Assembly: GCA_039920305.1 (NCBI GenBank)
Contig: JBDSEA010000097.1
Coordinates: 1 to 9,110, forward strand
DNA from: DASRAJ01 sp039920305
Lineage (GTDB): Bacteria > Bacteroidota > Bacteroidia > Chitinophagales > UBA10324
DNA length: 9,110 nucleotides
Direction: 5' to 3'
Shown in pieces: positions 1 to 7,381 of this stretch. The notes under the pieces were generated by a model that saw only the letters and a list, made by a program, of their open reading frames with translations, was not told where the DNA came from and made no database searches. The translations under genes and the position numbers were made by a program. The first letter of the stretch is position 1. Every line of letters begins with the position of its first letter.

Positions 1-24
1 GATTAATTTATTATGGCTTTAATG

Positions 25-60
25 GCGTGGCTGGCACATTTGTGTCAGTCACGCTTTTTT
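25..60 (+). terminator. Rho-independent terminator for a plus-strand transcript
   Basis: A 13-bp stem (25-37 with 42-54) closes a four-base ATTT loop and is followed at once by six T (55-60). Read as plus-strand RNA the stem is complete, with two G-U wobbles. Read as minus-strand RNA the same two positions become A-C mismatches, and no U-tract follows. The direction is therefore plus. It should end a gene lying left of the window and pointing toward this cluster. It lies 8 bp past the stop of the last minus-strand gene, and in that orientation it would work poorly as that gene's own terminator. A plus-strand reading frame runs through the hairpin to a TGA at 60-62, so a coding overlap is a less likely alternative. 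Confidence 0.72.
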
Positions 61-68
61 GATGACAC

Positions 69-1166
69 TTACACCATCCACTTTTGAATAAGTATTGAAA
101 TCAGTGATTCAAGCTGCGACTGCACTGAATAACTTTTGATTACAGTTTTACGGGCTTCATAACCCGTCTTTTTTCTCAATTCATGTGATTCGACAAGTAA
201 AGAAATACAGCTGATCCATTCTTCTTCAGAGGTTGCAAAAAAGCCATTCACTCCATGCTGAACAATTTCGGTGTTCATCCCCACCGGTGAAATCACCGGC
301 GGGATTTCAAGAGCCATGTACTGGAGTGCCTTAAACCCACATTTTCCTTTTGACCATTCATCATCCGGCAAGGGCATCAATCCAATATCAATTTTACCCA
401 GCTCCGCAACCTCGTTCTCAAATTGCCAGTCGCTGCATTCAATTTCAAAATTCTCAGCATTAAAATTTTTATCTCCGATCAGCTTGAACCAGATACGTTC
501 TCCAAATTTTTTTTTCAGCTTTCTTAATACAGGAATGATGATGGCAAAATGCTTCACTGTTGTTTTGCTTCCGCTCCAGCCGATGCAAATTTTCTGTGAA
601 GGGAATGGATCGTTATTCTCCGGCAGGTAAATGTTAGTATCAATTACAGTGGGAATTACTTTCACATTCGGATTGAACTGGCTTGCGTATGATGCGAGAA
701 ATGAGTTACCCGCAATCACCGTATCAGAGAGTGCAATGATCTCAGCAGTTTTTTGAGGACGCTTGAGCCATGCCAGGTTCTTGTTTGAAGCAGAGGTGTC
801 ATCCAGCCAGATTGCATCATCAAAATCGAATATCATTTTTGCTTTTGAGCGGCTGAACATTCTCTCGAAAAAAACAGAGCCAGTCATGAATGCTTCCCGC
901 TGAATAAAAATAACATCGTAATGCCCGGCGCGCATTACATCCCGCAACCGGATCCCGGTTGCTTTCAATAAGAGTTTCAGCTTACTTGCCCAATTTCCTC
1001 TGCTGTATAAAACGGCATCATCATTTTCATCAATAAACCATGAGTAATCACATTCAAATCCTGCTGATTTCAGGTAGGGAAAAAACTGCTCCATGCGAAA
1101 GCGCTGGCTGCCGTTCCTGTTGGGGCGATGAGGCCCGATGAACAGAATCTTTTTACCCATAGTCAT
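69..1166 (-). CDS. GT-B fold glycosyltransferase (GT4-like), DFDDAIW type
   Basis: Predicted cytoplasmic glycosyltransferase that moves a sugar from a nucleotide donor to a lipid-linked glycan. With the start chosen here it has 365 residues. The N-terminal half opens with a Rossmann strand (KKILFIG, 5-11) and carries DFDDAIW at 114-120, a motif I associate with bacterial cell-surface glycosyltransferases. The C-terminal half has IGWSGS (195-200), where the donor-binding domain begins, and KGKCGFKALQYMALE (273-287), the acidic-residue region that usually contacts the donor nucleotide sugar. No signal peptide or membrane segment is evident. The ATG at 1166 is preferred because the upstream TGA stop ends 1 nt before it and the protein then begins as family members usually do. 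An in-frame ATG at 1196 would add ten basic residues and overlap the previous gene by 29 nt; the ATG at 1160 is also possible. Donor and linkage cannot be told from sequence. It is the last gene of the run. Confidence 0.88.
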   Translation of the reverse strand: MTMGKKILFIGPHRPNRNGSQRFRMEQFFPYLKSAGFECDYSWFIDENDDAVLYSRGNWASKLKLLLKATGIRLRDVMRAGHYDVIFIQREAFMTGSVFFERMFSRSKAKMIFDFDDAIWLDDTSASNKNLAWLKRPQKTAEIIALSDTVIAGNSFLASYASQFNPNVKVIPTVIDTNIYLPENNDPFPSQKICIGWSGSKTTVKHFAIIIPVLRKLKKKFGERIWFKLIGDKNFNAENFEIECSDWQFENEVAELGKIDIGLMPLPDDEWSKGKCGFKALQYMALEIPPVISPVGMNTEIVQHGVNGFFATSEEEWISCISLLVESHELRKKTGYEARKTVIKSYSVQSQLESLISILIQKWMV

Positions 1167-1167
1167 T

Positions 1168-1983
1168 TCAGATTGCCGGCTTCTCCGCAATTTCATGCAG
1201 CGGTGATGCTTCCATGGTAAAGATGTGACGGGTGGTGTTATCCCAGTTTCTTTTTCTTTTCAGGCGAAGCAACTGATAGAACGGAAACAATCGTAATTCT
1301 GAAATCAGGTTCTTGATTTTCCCTGCCGGCTTTTTCGGGTCAACATAATCCACTGAGCTTTCTTCCAGTGTGGAATGTGCTGCAAAAGGCATGACTGTTC
1401 TTAAGCTTTTTATTCTGCCACGTTGAATAAAATGACCCCATGAGTCTGCTGAGGACTTTACCGGGAACTCATGATCATAAAGTTGTGCTGCCGCCGGAAG
1501 TGATATCATATAAGCGCCGGATGATCCGAGGTTTTCAAAATTTACAGGATACATCAGGCGATGCTGCGCCGTTAGCGGGAATATCCCGGATTCAGAAACC
1601 CTTATGGTCTTTGATGACTGAAAATAAAGCATGATCACTTCATTCAACTTGATTTGAGCAGCCATATTTTCCAGTAACTCCGAAATACCGGGGCTAAGTA
1701 TCACGTCATCTTCAAGTATGAGTGCTTGCGGCTGCTGTGACTCCATCATTTTTTTATAGCAAAGCCTGTGACTGAGTGCGCATGCAATCACGCCGGGAGA
1801 AAGCCAGTGAGGTGCGCTTGTTACTGAGTCCAGATCAATCATTTGCAACATTTCCTCCGCACTGATTTCTCTTGCATCCATGGCAGTAATAAATTCAACT
1901 GTCATTTTAAGCCGCTCAAACTGACGCTCCATCAGCTGCCGCCTGCGCTGTGAGCGCTTTAAATTGATGCAATAGATTTTCAT
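1168..1983 (-). CDS. Glycosyltransferase family 25 (LgtB/LpsA-type)
   Basis: Predicted inverting glycosyltransferase of family 25. Known bacterial members are mostly galactosyltransferases that build lipooligosaccharide outer cores. The family signatures appear in order: NLKRSQRR at 7-14, GVIACALSH at 64-72, the metal-binding LILEDDV at 88-94, the AYMIS segment at 157-161 and the acidic ADSW at 179-182. The 271 residues are close to normal for the family and no catalytic element seems lost. The ATG start follows a 47-nt gap after the upstream glycosyltransferase, in which I see no terminator and no clear promoter. Its TGA stop is 1 nt from the preferred start of the next gene, which suggests translational coupling. 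The family is certain enough; galactose as donor is only a guess from family precedent. Confidence 0.9.
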   Translation of the reverse strand: MKIYCINLKRSQRRRQLMERQFERLKMTVEFITAMDAREISAEEMLQMIDLDSVTSAPHWLSPGVIACALSHRLCYKKMMESQQPQALILEDDVILSPGISELLENMAAQIKLNEVIMLYFQSSKTIRVSESGIFPLTAQHRLMYPVNFENLGSSGAYMISLPAAAQLYDHEFPVKSSADSWGHFIQRGRIKSLRTVMPFAAHSTLEESSVDYVDPKKPAGKIKNLISELRLFPFYQLLRLKRKRNWDNTTRHIFTMEASPLHEIAEKPAI

Positions 1984-2030
1984 TTTAGTAATGGATAATC
2001 AGTTGCGGTATTCAAAACATGCCAATGTAT

Positions 2031-3257
2031 TCAGAGAAGCTGATAGATGCTGTTATATTTTTCAATTCCCACATCAAGTGAGAAATATTGCCGCGCACTG
2101 TCAGAGATTTTGTCCGGGGGAATACGCAGTAATGAATCAAGCCGGGAGATTGCTGATGCAAAATTTTCAGTGGTCAGCTCCGGAATACAAATTCCTGTCC
2201 CCGTTTTTGAAATAATAGTTTCCACATCACCGACTCCTGCATTACATATAACAGGGATTCCCATCGCCATTACTTCAGCCATTTTAGTGGGTGAAGAGGC
2301 GGTCTTGGAGAATGAATTTTTAATAAAAAAAATTGAAATATCTGAAAGTGACAGCATCACGGGCATCTGCCTTCTCGTGGCGCCCGTAACTATAATTCTT
2401 TCCGGTGGAATTTTAAAAATTGCAGCAGAAGCTATTATTGGTTCTTTTATATCATGGGTAATAAAAAGAAATTTCGCCTCTGGCTTTTTGCTCAGTACCA
2501 TTGAAAAGAATTCAAGCATTTCGTTGAGTAAATACCAGGTGCCAAGCGAGCCGCTGTATGAAAGAATGAAATCATTTTTCTGAATATTGAGCTGCTTTCT
2601 TAATCCGGCTTTCTTTTCAGGATCCGGATTTTTTGGAGTGAAAAGGTGCAGGTCGGCACAGCAGGGAATTACAAAAATATGGTCTGCCGGAAGCTGTAAT
2701 TTCTTCCATGAAAGCAAAACTTCCCTTGCGCTTTCAGTGAGGCAAACAATTGCTTCGCTGCTTAATAAAAATTGTTTTTCCTTCTTCTTGAAAAAATGAT
2801 ATGCGAACCGGTAGAGCGGATTTCTCAAATTCCATAATCCGCCTTCAACCCGCTCATCAGCCCAGAAACCACGCATATCAAAAATCATTTTTAAATGGAA
2901 GCGATTCTTCAGCTGCAGGCCAATCAAAGCAGAAATGTAGCTGCGGCAATGCACGATGTCTATCGTTGATTTTATGCAGGCTTTCCGTGCCTCACTTTTA
3001 AGCCTCCAAAAATTTTCCCATGCCGACCATCCGGGCAAGCCGTGAGAAAAACAAACCGGCTGCCATGAAATTTGTGAGCCGGAAAGCTGATTGCTTATTT
3101 CGGCAGAAAGTATTCTGTAAGCTTCCGGCTTTTCAGCACTCACAATGGTGATCCGGTGACCGAGGGCTGATAGTCCGGTCAAATAGGGAATTACCTGCGA
3201 TTGCCCAAGGGGATCACACATTCCGTCATAAGAAATAAAGAGGATGTTACGGAGCAT
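2031..3257 (-). CDS. Glycosyltransferase family 4 protein
   Basis: Predicted retaining GT-B glycosyltransferase of 408 residues acting at the cytoplasmic face in glycan repeat-unit assembly. The N-terminal acceptor domain starts with NILFISYDGMCDPLGQSQV (4-22); the glycine-containing loop after the first strand is typical of GT4 enzymes. IFDMRGFWADE follows in the middle of the domain. The C-terminal donor domain begins near the SYSGSLGTWY segment and has SPTKMAEVMAMGIPV (322-336), followed by a glycine-rich stretch with D344 and E346, the usual nucleotide-sugar-binding region. The ATG start directly abuts the TAG stop of the methyltransferase gene, with a purine-rich AAAGAAG just before it, so coupled translation is likely. 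Sugar specificity cannot be read from the sequence. Confidence 0.9.
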   Translation of the reverse strand: MLRNILFISYDGMCDPLGQSQVIPYLTGLSALGHRITIVSAEKPEAYRILSAEISNQLSGSQISWQPVCFSHGLPGWSAWENFWRLKSEARKACIKSTIDIVHCRSYISALIGLQLKNRFHLKMIFDMRGFWADERVEGGLWNLRNPLYRFAYHFFKKKEKQFLLSSEAIVCLTESAREVLLSWKKLQLPADHIFVIPCCADLHLFTPKNPDPEKKAGLRKQLNIQKNDFILSYSGSLGTWYLLNEMLEFFSMVLSKKPEAKFLFITHDIKEPIIASAAIFKIPPERIIVTGATRRQMPVMLSLSDISIFFIKNSFSKTASSPTKMAEVMAMGIPVICNAGVGDVETIISKTGTGICIPELTTENFASAISRLDSLLRIPPDKISDSARQYFSLDVGIEKYNSIYQLL

Positions 3258-4133
3258 CTACTTCTTTATGAAAGTGGCTTTTAAATTATCTCCTCGCTTT
3301 ATTAAGTTTAGAGAGTTATTAATTGCTGACTTGAAAAGCTGCAGGACAGGATTCCCTTCAATTGCCTTCCGGATTTTCTCATCTTCAGAACCGGCAGCAA
3401 TCGCTTTCTGATCTGATTGGGTTATTCCTGCCTTCATGCGCGTGATGCTGATACCGGTGGTTTCAATTTTTTGGTCTGTAAAATCTTGCTTCTTAAAAAG
3501 TCTTTTGAGGGTACGGGGAGTGTAATAACAAAGGTGCTCCGGGTATGACAGCACGTTCCATTTTTCCTTCAGCATCTTTCTTGATAAAGAATTAAAATTA
3601 GGTGTGGTGAGGTAAACAGCTCCGCCGCTGCGCAGTACAGAGCTAAACTTCCGGACTTCTTCCACGGGATGATTAATGTGCTCTATTACCTCAATTGAAA
3701 TGATGACATCAAAATATTCTGCCTTATAATTTCCGGAATTAAGCTCACCCTGATGCATGGTGATTTCTTTACGGCGACAGATTTCCACGGCATTCTCCGT
3801 GAATTCCGTTCCATAAATATTCCATCCCCTCGACCGTGCTGCTTCGAGGAAATAACCGATGCCGCAGCCCACATCAAGCAGGTTATTGGTAAGACGGAAT
3901 TTTTCAAGCGCATCAAGTATCTCGTGAAATCTTTTTACTGTAACCGGTGACAGGTAATCATCACGCCCATAATTTTTATAAATAGAAATCAGCTCATGGT
4001 CGTCCGGGATTTTTTGTGAGAAAACAAAGCCACACAACCTGCATTGAACAAGATAGAATTTTTGATAGCCCCTGAGCGGCGTGAGATATTTACCATCACA
4101 GATCAGGCATTTTTCATGCAGCCTTTCAATCAT
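3258..4133 (-). CDS. Class I SAM-dependent methyltransferase with N-terminal Cys4 motif
   Basis: Predicted S-adenosylmethionine-dependent methyltransferase of 291 residues. The N-terminus has two CxxC pairs (C9/C12 and C31/C34), probably a small zinc-binding knuckle. The Rossmann domain follows: motif I LLDVGCGIGYF at 85-95, an acidic residue at the end of strand 2 (E110) that should bind the SAM ribose, FDVIISIEVIEH at 141-152, and the TTPNFNSLSR segment after strand 5. The C-terminus ends with the GDNLKA motif seen in many glycan-cluster methyltransferases. The start overlaps the asnB stop as ATGA (4 nt), so translation is probably coupled. Position in the cluster points to methylation of a sugar or of the glycan terminus. 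Cys4 motifs also occur in sugar C-methyltransferases, but no deoxysugar synthesis genes lie in the window to support that reading. Confidence 0.88.
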   Translation of the reverse strand: MIERLHEKCLICDGKYLTPLRGYQKFYLVQCRLCGFVFSQKIPDDHELISIYKNYGRDDYLSPVTVKRFHEILDALEKFRLTNNLLDVGCGIGYFLEAARSRGWNIYGTEFTENAVEICRRKEITMHQGELNSGNYKAEYFDVIISIEVIEHINHPVEEVRKFSSVLRSGGAVYLTTPNFNSLSRKMLKEKWNVLSYPEHLCYYTPRTLKRLFKKQDFTDQKIETTGISITRMKAGITQSDQKAIAAGSEDEKIRKAIEGNPVLQLFKSAINNSLNLIKRGDNLKATFIKK

Positions 4134-5977
4134 GACTTTTTCATATTCTTTTCAAGCCACCGGTGCAGTACAATCAGGTTCCACAGGCGATTATAAAGAT
4201 ATTCAACCCCCCCGGAAAATCGTTGCTTCAACCGGTTCACTTCTTCATACCGGACTATCCCATGCCTGTAAATAATTTCTTCTGAAAGATAATGATCAAT
4301 GAGATGGCGAAGCTCATTTTGCAGCCATTGTTTTAATGGAAGAGCAAATCCCTGCTTCGGGCGGTCAAATAAGTGGTTGGGAAGATATTCCCCGAGCAGC
4401 AGGCGGGGCAGAATTTTTAGCTCACCATTTTTCATTTTCAAAGTCGGCGTGACATTCAGGGCAAACTCTACTATTCTATAATCCAGGAAAGGTGTCCGGC
4501 ATTCAAGCCCGGCATGCATGGTGGCGCGGTCAACTTTTACAAGCAGGTCATCCTTTAAATAATTTTGAAGATCATACAATGCCTGTTTTTCAGAAGGTAT
4601 AAGATTGCGCAGCATGGAAGGTTTTTCCGGAATAGTTCCATTGATGAAGTTTGCTCCGAGCAATTGTTTCGCTTCATTTTCTGAAAAAAAATACTGCTCC
4701 TGGGAGAATATATGCTGCTGTAGTTTTTGGTCTTTTTTAAACCGGAACAATTCAGCGGCACGCTTATGGCGGTTGCTCAATATGCTGAGAAAAGATGCAA
4801 TAGGCAAACGCAGAGCTTTCACGAATGGATTGTGTAACCGCTCTGCCCACCTGTACATGCCATACCCGTGAAATAGCTCATCACCTCCATCACCGCTCAG
4901 CACCATTTTTACATCACTGCGTGCATGTTGGGATATAAGCATGGTGGGGATAGCTGAGGAATCAGCAAAAGGCTCATCGAAGGCATCGAGAGCAGGCTCA
5001 CATAGCTCAAGGGCATCTTCATGTCTGAGTAAAATTTCATGATGGTCGGTTTTTAAGTGCGCTGCAATTTTGCCTGCATGGCCCGCCTCGTCGAATTGCT
5101 GCTCTCTGAAGCCGATGGTAAAGGTTTTTACAGGTGCTGAAGATTGCTGCCGGGCAATTGCCGCAATCAGGGATGAATCAATTCCGCCGCTCAGAAAAAT
5201 TCCAAACGGAACATCACTGATCATCCGGTAGCGTACAGAGCTTTCGAGCAATTCTTTCAGTTGATTCGTGGCAGAAGCCGGATCAGAAAATACCTGGGAG
5301 GAAATCTTTTCTTCCGCCTTCCAGTAGCATTGAAAGGTAAATTCATGTTCTGTGATTTTTGCATAAAAACCGGCCGGGAATTTTTTAATCTCATTCCAGA
5401 TCGTGAATGGCTCGGGGATGTATCCAAGCTGAAGAAAAAGCGACACTGCCTGCCGGTTAATGGTTAGCTGCTTTTTTATTTCATCGACAATCGTAAGCGA
5501 TTTTATCTCGGAGGCAAAAAATAACTCACCACCGCTCTGGTAATAAAATAATGGCTTAACCCCTATTCTGTCCCTGACCAGGTATAATATTTTCTCAGTT
5601 TTGTGATACAAGGCGATTGCAAACATGCCGTTGAACTTGTTTACAGCCTCAATCCCCATTGCAGCAAATTGCTCCAGTATTACCTCTGTATCCGAATGGG
5701 TTTGTAAAGGAATCTTTAAGGTTTCCGCAAGTTCCCTGAAATTGAAAACTTCTCCGTTAAACATCAGTACCAATTTCCCGTCTGCTGAAATCATGGGCTG
5801 GTTAGCGGTCGCATTCAAATCAATGATGCTGAGGCGGCGATGCCCGAACGAAACTGTTTCATCCGAAAAAAATCCCTCAGCATCCGGACCACGGTGATCA
5901 ACACACGCGGTCATTCGCTGGATCATTTCCGGGGAATAAGAATGATGCGGACTAAAAAATCCGGCAATTCCGCACAT
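4130..5977 (-). CDS. asnB: Asparagine synthase (glutamine-hydrolysing) / AsnB-type amidotransferase
   Basis: Two-domain class II glutamine amidotransferase of 615 residues, a normal length. The N-terminal Ntn glutaminase domain has the catalytic Cys2 exposed after Met removal (MCGIAGFF), HRGPD at 28-32, HRRLSIIDL at 46-54, NGEVFN at 74-79 and SDTEVIL at 95-101. The C-terminal synthetase domain has the ATP pyrophosphatase loop SGGIDSS at 263-269 and, further on, LSGDGGDELFHGY. The family makes an acyl-adenylate from a carboxylate and replaces AMP with ammonia channelled from glutamine. In free metabolism the substrate is aspartate, but AsnB homologues inside O-antigen or capsule loci often appear to amidate a sugar carboxyl or attached amino acid. 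Context favours that use here, without proof. The gene starts 47 nt after the upstream glycosyltransferase and overlaps the methyltransferase by 4 nt. A run of seven G on the coding strand (coordinates 4207-4213) is in frame and intact. Confidence 0.93.
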   Translation of the reverse strand: MCGIAGFFSPHHSYSPEMIQRMTACVDHRGPDAEGFFSDETVSFGHRRLSIIDLNATANQPMISADGKLVLMFNGEVFNFRELAETLKIPLQTHSDTEVILEQFAAMGIEAVNKFNGMFAIALYHKTEKILYLVRDRIGVKPLFYYQSGGELFFASEIKSLTIVDEIKKQLTINRQAVSLFLQLGYIPEPFTIWNEIKKFPAGFYAKITEHEFTFQCYWKAEEKISSQVFSDPASATNQLKELLESSVRYRMISDVPFGIFLSGGIDSSLIAAIARQQSSAPVKTFTIGFREQQFDEAGHAGKIAAHLKTDHHEILLRHEDALELCEPALDAFDEPFADSSAIPTMLISQHARSDVKMVLSGDGGDELFHGYGMYRWAERLHNPFVKALRLPIASFLSILSNRHKRAAELFRFKKDQKLQQHIFSQEQYFFSENEAKQLLGANFINGTIPEKPSMLRNLIPSEKQALYDLQNYLKDDLLVKVDRATMHAGLECRTPFLDYRIVEFALNVTPTLKMKNGELKILPRLLLGEYLPNHLFDRPKQGFALPLKQWLQNELRHLIDHYLSEEIIYRHGIVRYEEVNRLKQRFSGGVEYLYNRLWNLIVLHRWLEKNMKKS

Positions 5978-6024
5978 AAGCTATTGTTTACAGCGAAAAT
6001 AACTTTTCAAAAAGTAGCTGAACC

Positions 6025-7317
6025 TCAATCACCCTTAAGTAACTCCGCAAGTTTTCCGGCCTGAAATTCACGGCGGAAGACTGCTGCCTTGCTGCTATTC
6101 ATTTTAAAATTGAAAAGCTGCATGTGATTTTTTTTGGCTTCAATTTTTTCCAGTAAGAAACTTGTGATCTCCTCCAATGAGTTAAGGTTGATTCCTGCCT
6201 TCAAGTCATTAATCAGCTTTGCGAGTATTGAATCATCATTAAGAATTACGATGATGGGTTTTCCTGTTGAAAAGTATTCATATGTTTTGGCGGGAATTAC
6301 CGGGTATTTTGGTTCAGTAAATACAATTAAAAAATCTGCAGCCTGCATCCTCTCAAGTGCCTGCTCAGGTCGCAGGCGGGCAGTTGTTTCAAGATAAGCA
6401 GCAATCCCGGAATCAAAGGTCATGATACGCTGAAGCTGTTCCGGAAAAAAATCTAATCCCACGAATTCGATCTTTAATTCGCAGGGAGAAATTTGACCGG
6501 TAATGTGCAGATCCTTTACAGCCTGCAAAAGCACCTCAACCTGATGACCGGGATATACCGTTCCAGCATGGCATAGTATGAGCGGAAGAGCAGCAGTACT
6601 GCGGTCATCAATTTCCGGAATGAATTTTTCAAAACCATTATAAATCACTTCAGCTCTTTTATGATGAAGGGCCGCAAGCCGTTCCGCCAGCAAGGGATCA
6701 ACGGTAGTAATAAATTTACAGGAGGCGAGATATTTCTTCTCGAAAAAAAATTCCCAGCCTCTCAACAGTTTCACCGGGATCCCTTTTCGCTGTGCAGTAA
6801 CATGATTAAGCTTCCAGCCATCACGGAAATCTGCAATCCATGGAACAGCAAATTTTTTGCTCAGCAGGTGTGCGTGTTTAAAGAGAATAAATGGCTCTGC
6901 TGTAGCCAGGATGAAATCAACTTGATGAGTCTTCATGTAACTCAAGGCTGCCTGATACATCATTATGTTTCTGTCAAAAAGAAAGAAAGGATATGCGAAA
7001 ACCAGGTTCAGAAAGGTGAGCACTTTTCTGAGGAAGATAAATCTTGATGCACCGTAGTGCATTAATAGCTTATCAGGACGATTTTTGGTCAGCGGCACCC
7101 TGATGAGTGTATGCTCATCAGTCTCTTCAATGATTACTTTATCTGCTCCTTTTTGCGATGCAATTTCGCGGATGGATCCCGATTTTTCTTCCCATGATTT
7201 TGTAATTACTACCGGATGAATGCCAAAGCGCGGAAAATAATGGTACCAGCTGAATGGCCTGCGGGACCCGATGGTGTTGAGGGGAGGAAAGTCATGAGCA
7301 AGAATTAAAACACGCAT
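6025..7317 (-). CDS. GT-B fold glycosyltransferase (GT4-like)
   Basis: Predicted cytoplasmic glycosyltransferase of 430 residues. The N-terminal domain begins RVLILAHDFPP with IGSRR at 16-20, a start common to a subgroup of GT4-like enzymes found in glycan clusters. WIADFRDGW (160-168) lies at the end of the acceptor domain. The donor domain holds LCHAGTVYPGH, then ADFLIVF, then PAKTYEYFSTGKP at 342-354, where E347 is the likely donor-ribose contact. A hydrophobic stretch around residues 93-114 (FIFLRKVLTFLNLVFAYPFF) probably marks membrane association and not a true transmembrane helix, as in other peripheral glycosyltransferases. The gene follows the amidotransferase gene by 64 nt; I see no terminator and no convincing promoter in that gap. 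The start lacks a clear Shine-Dalgarno. Donor and acceptor are unknown. Confidence 0.88.
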   Translation of the reverse strand: MRVLILAHDFPPLNTIGSRRPFSWYHYFPRFGIHPVVITKSWEEKSGSIREIASQKGADKVIIEETDEHTLIRVPLTKNRPDKLLMHYGASRFIFLRKVLTFLNLVFAYPFFLFDRNIMMYQAALSYMKTHQVDFILATAEPFILFKHAHLLSKKFAVPWIADFRDGWKLNHVTAQRKGIPVKLLRGWEFFFEKKYLASCKFITTVDPLLAERLAALHHKRAEVIYNGFEKFIPEIDDRSTAALPLILCHAGTVYPGHQVEVLLQAVKDLHITGQISPCELKIEFVGLDFFPEQLQRIMTFDSGIAAYLETTARLRPEQALERMQAADFLIVFTEPKYPVIPAKTYEYFSTGKPIIVILNDDSILAKLINDLKAGINLNSLEEITSFLLEKIEAKKNHMQLFNFKMNSSKAAVFRREFQAGKLAELLKGD

Positions 7318-7381
7318 AAATCATATTGCGGTAAAGAACAAATCAAAAGCAACTTTCCGAAATTTAACAGAAATAGGTGTT

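Noticed and set aside
284..299. Inverted repeat CCGGTGA-AA-TCACCGG
   Set aside because: A 7-bp stem with a 2-nt loop inside conserved coding sequence and no T-run. A two-base loop is too tight for a good hairpin, so it is probably chance.
507..515. Run of nine T (nine A on the coding strand) in the last glycosyltransferase
   Set aside because: It encodes three lysines in frame and the gene is intact. Such runs are common in this A/T-rich coding, so phase variation is not supported from one sequence.
2047..2583. 178-residue open frame on the plus strand
   Set aside because: It lies wholly antisense to the GT4 gene at 2031-3257, which has clear family motifs. The plus-frame protein shows no recognisable domain, so it is taken as a shadow of the real gene.
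5978..6024. Possible Bacteroidota-type -7 box (minus strand TATTTTCG) before asnB
   Set aside because: One mismatch to TAnnTTTG, and no TTTG lies at the right distance upstream. Too weak to call a promoter.
6661..7047. 128-residue open frame on the plus strand
   Set aside because: Antisense to the glycosyltransferase at 6025-7317; composition looks like a reverse-strand translation and no motif is seen.
7318..7381. Possible promoter in the longest gap of the cluster (several TTTG-like words on the minus strand)
   Set aside because: No pair of -33 and -7 elements with correct spacing could be found. The gap is A/T-rich, where such words arise by chance.
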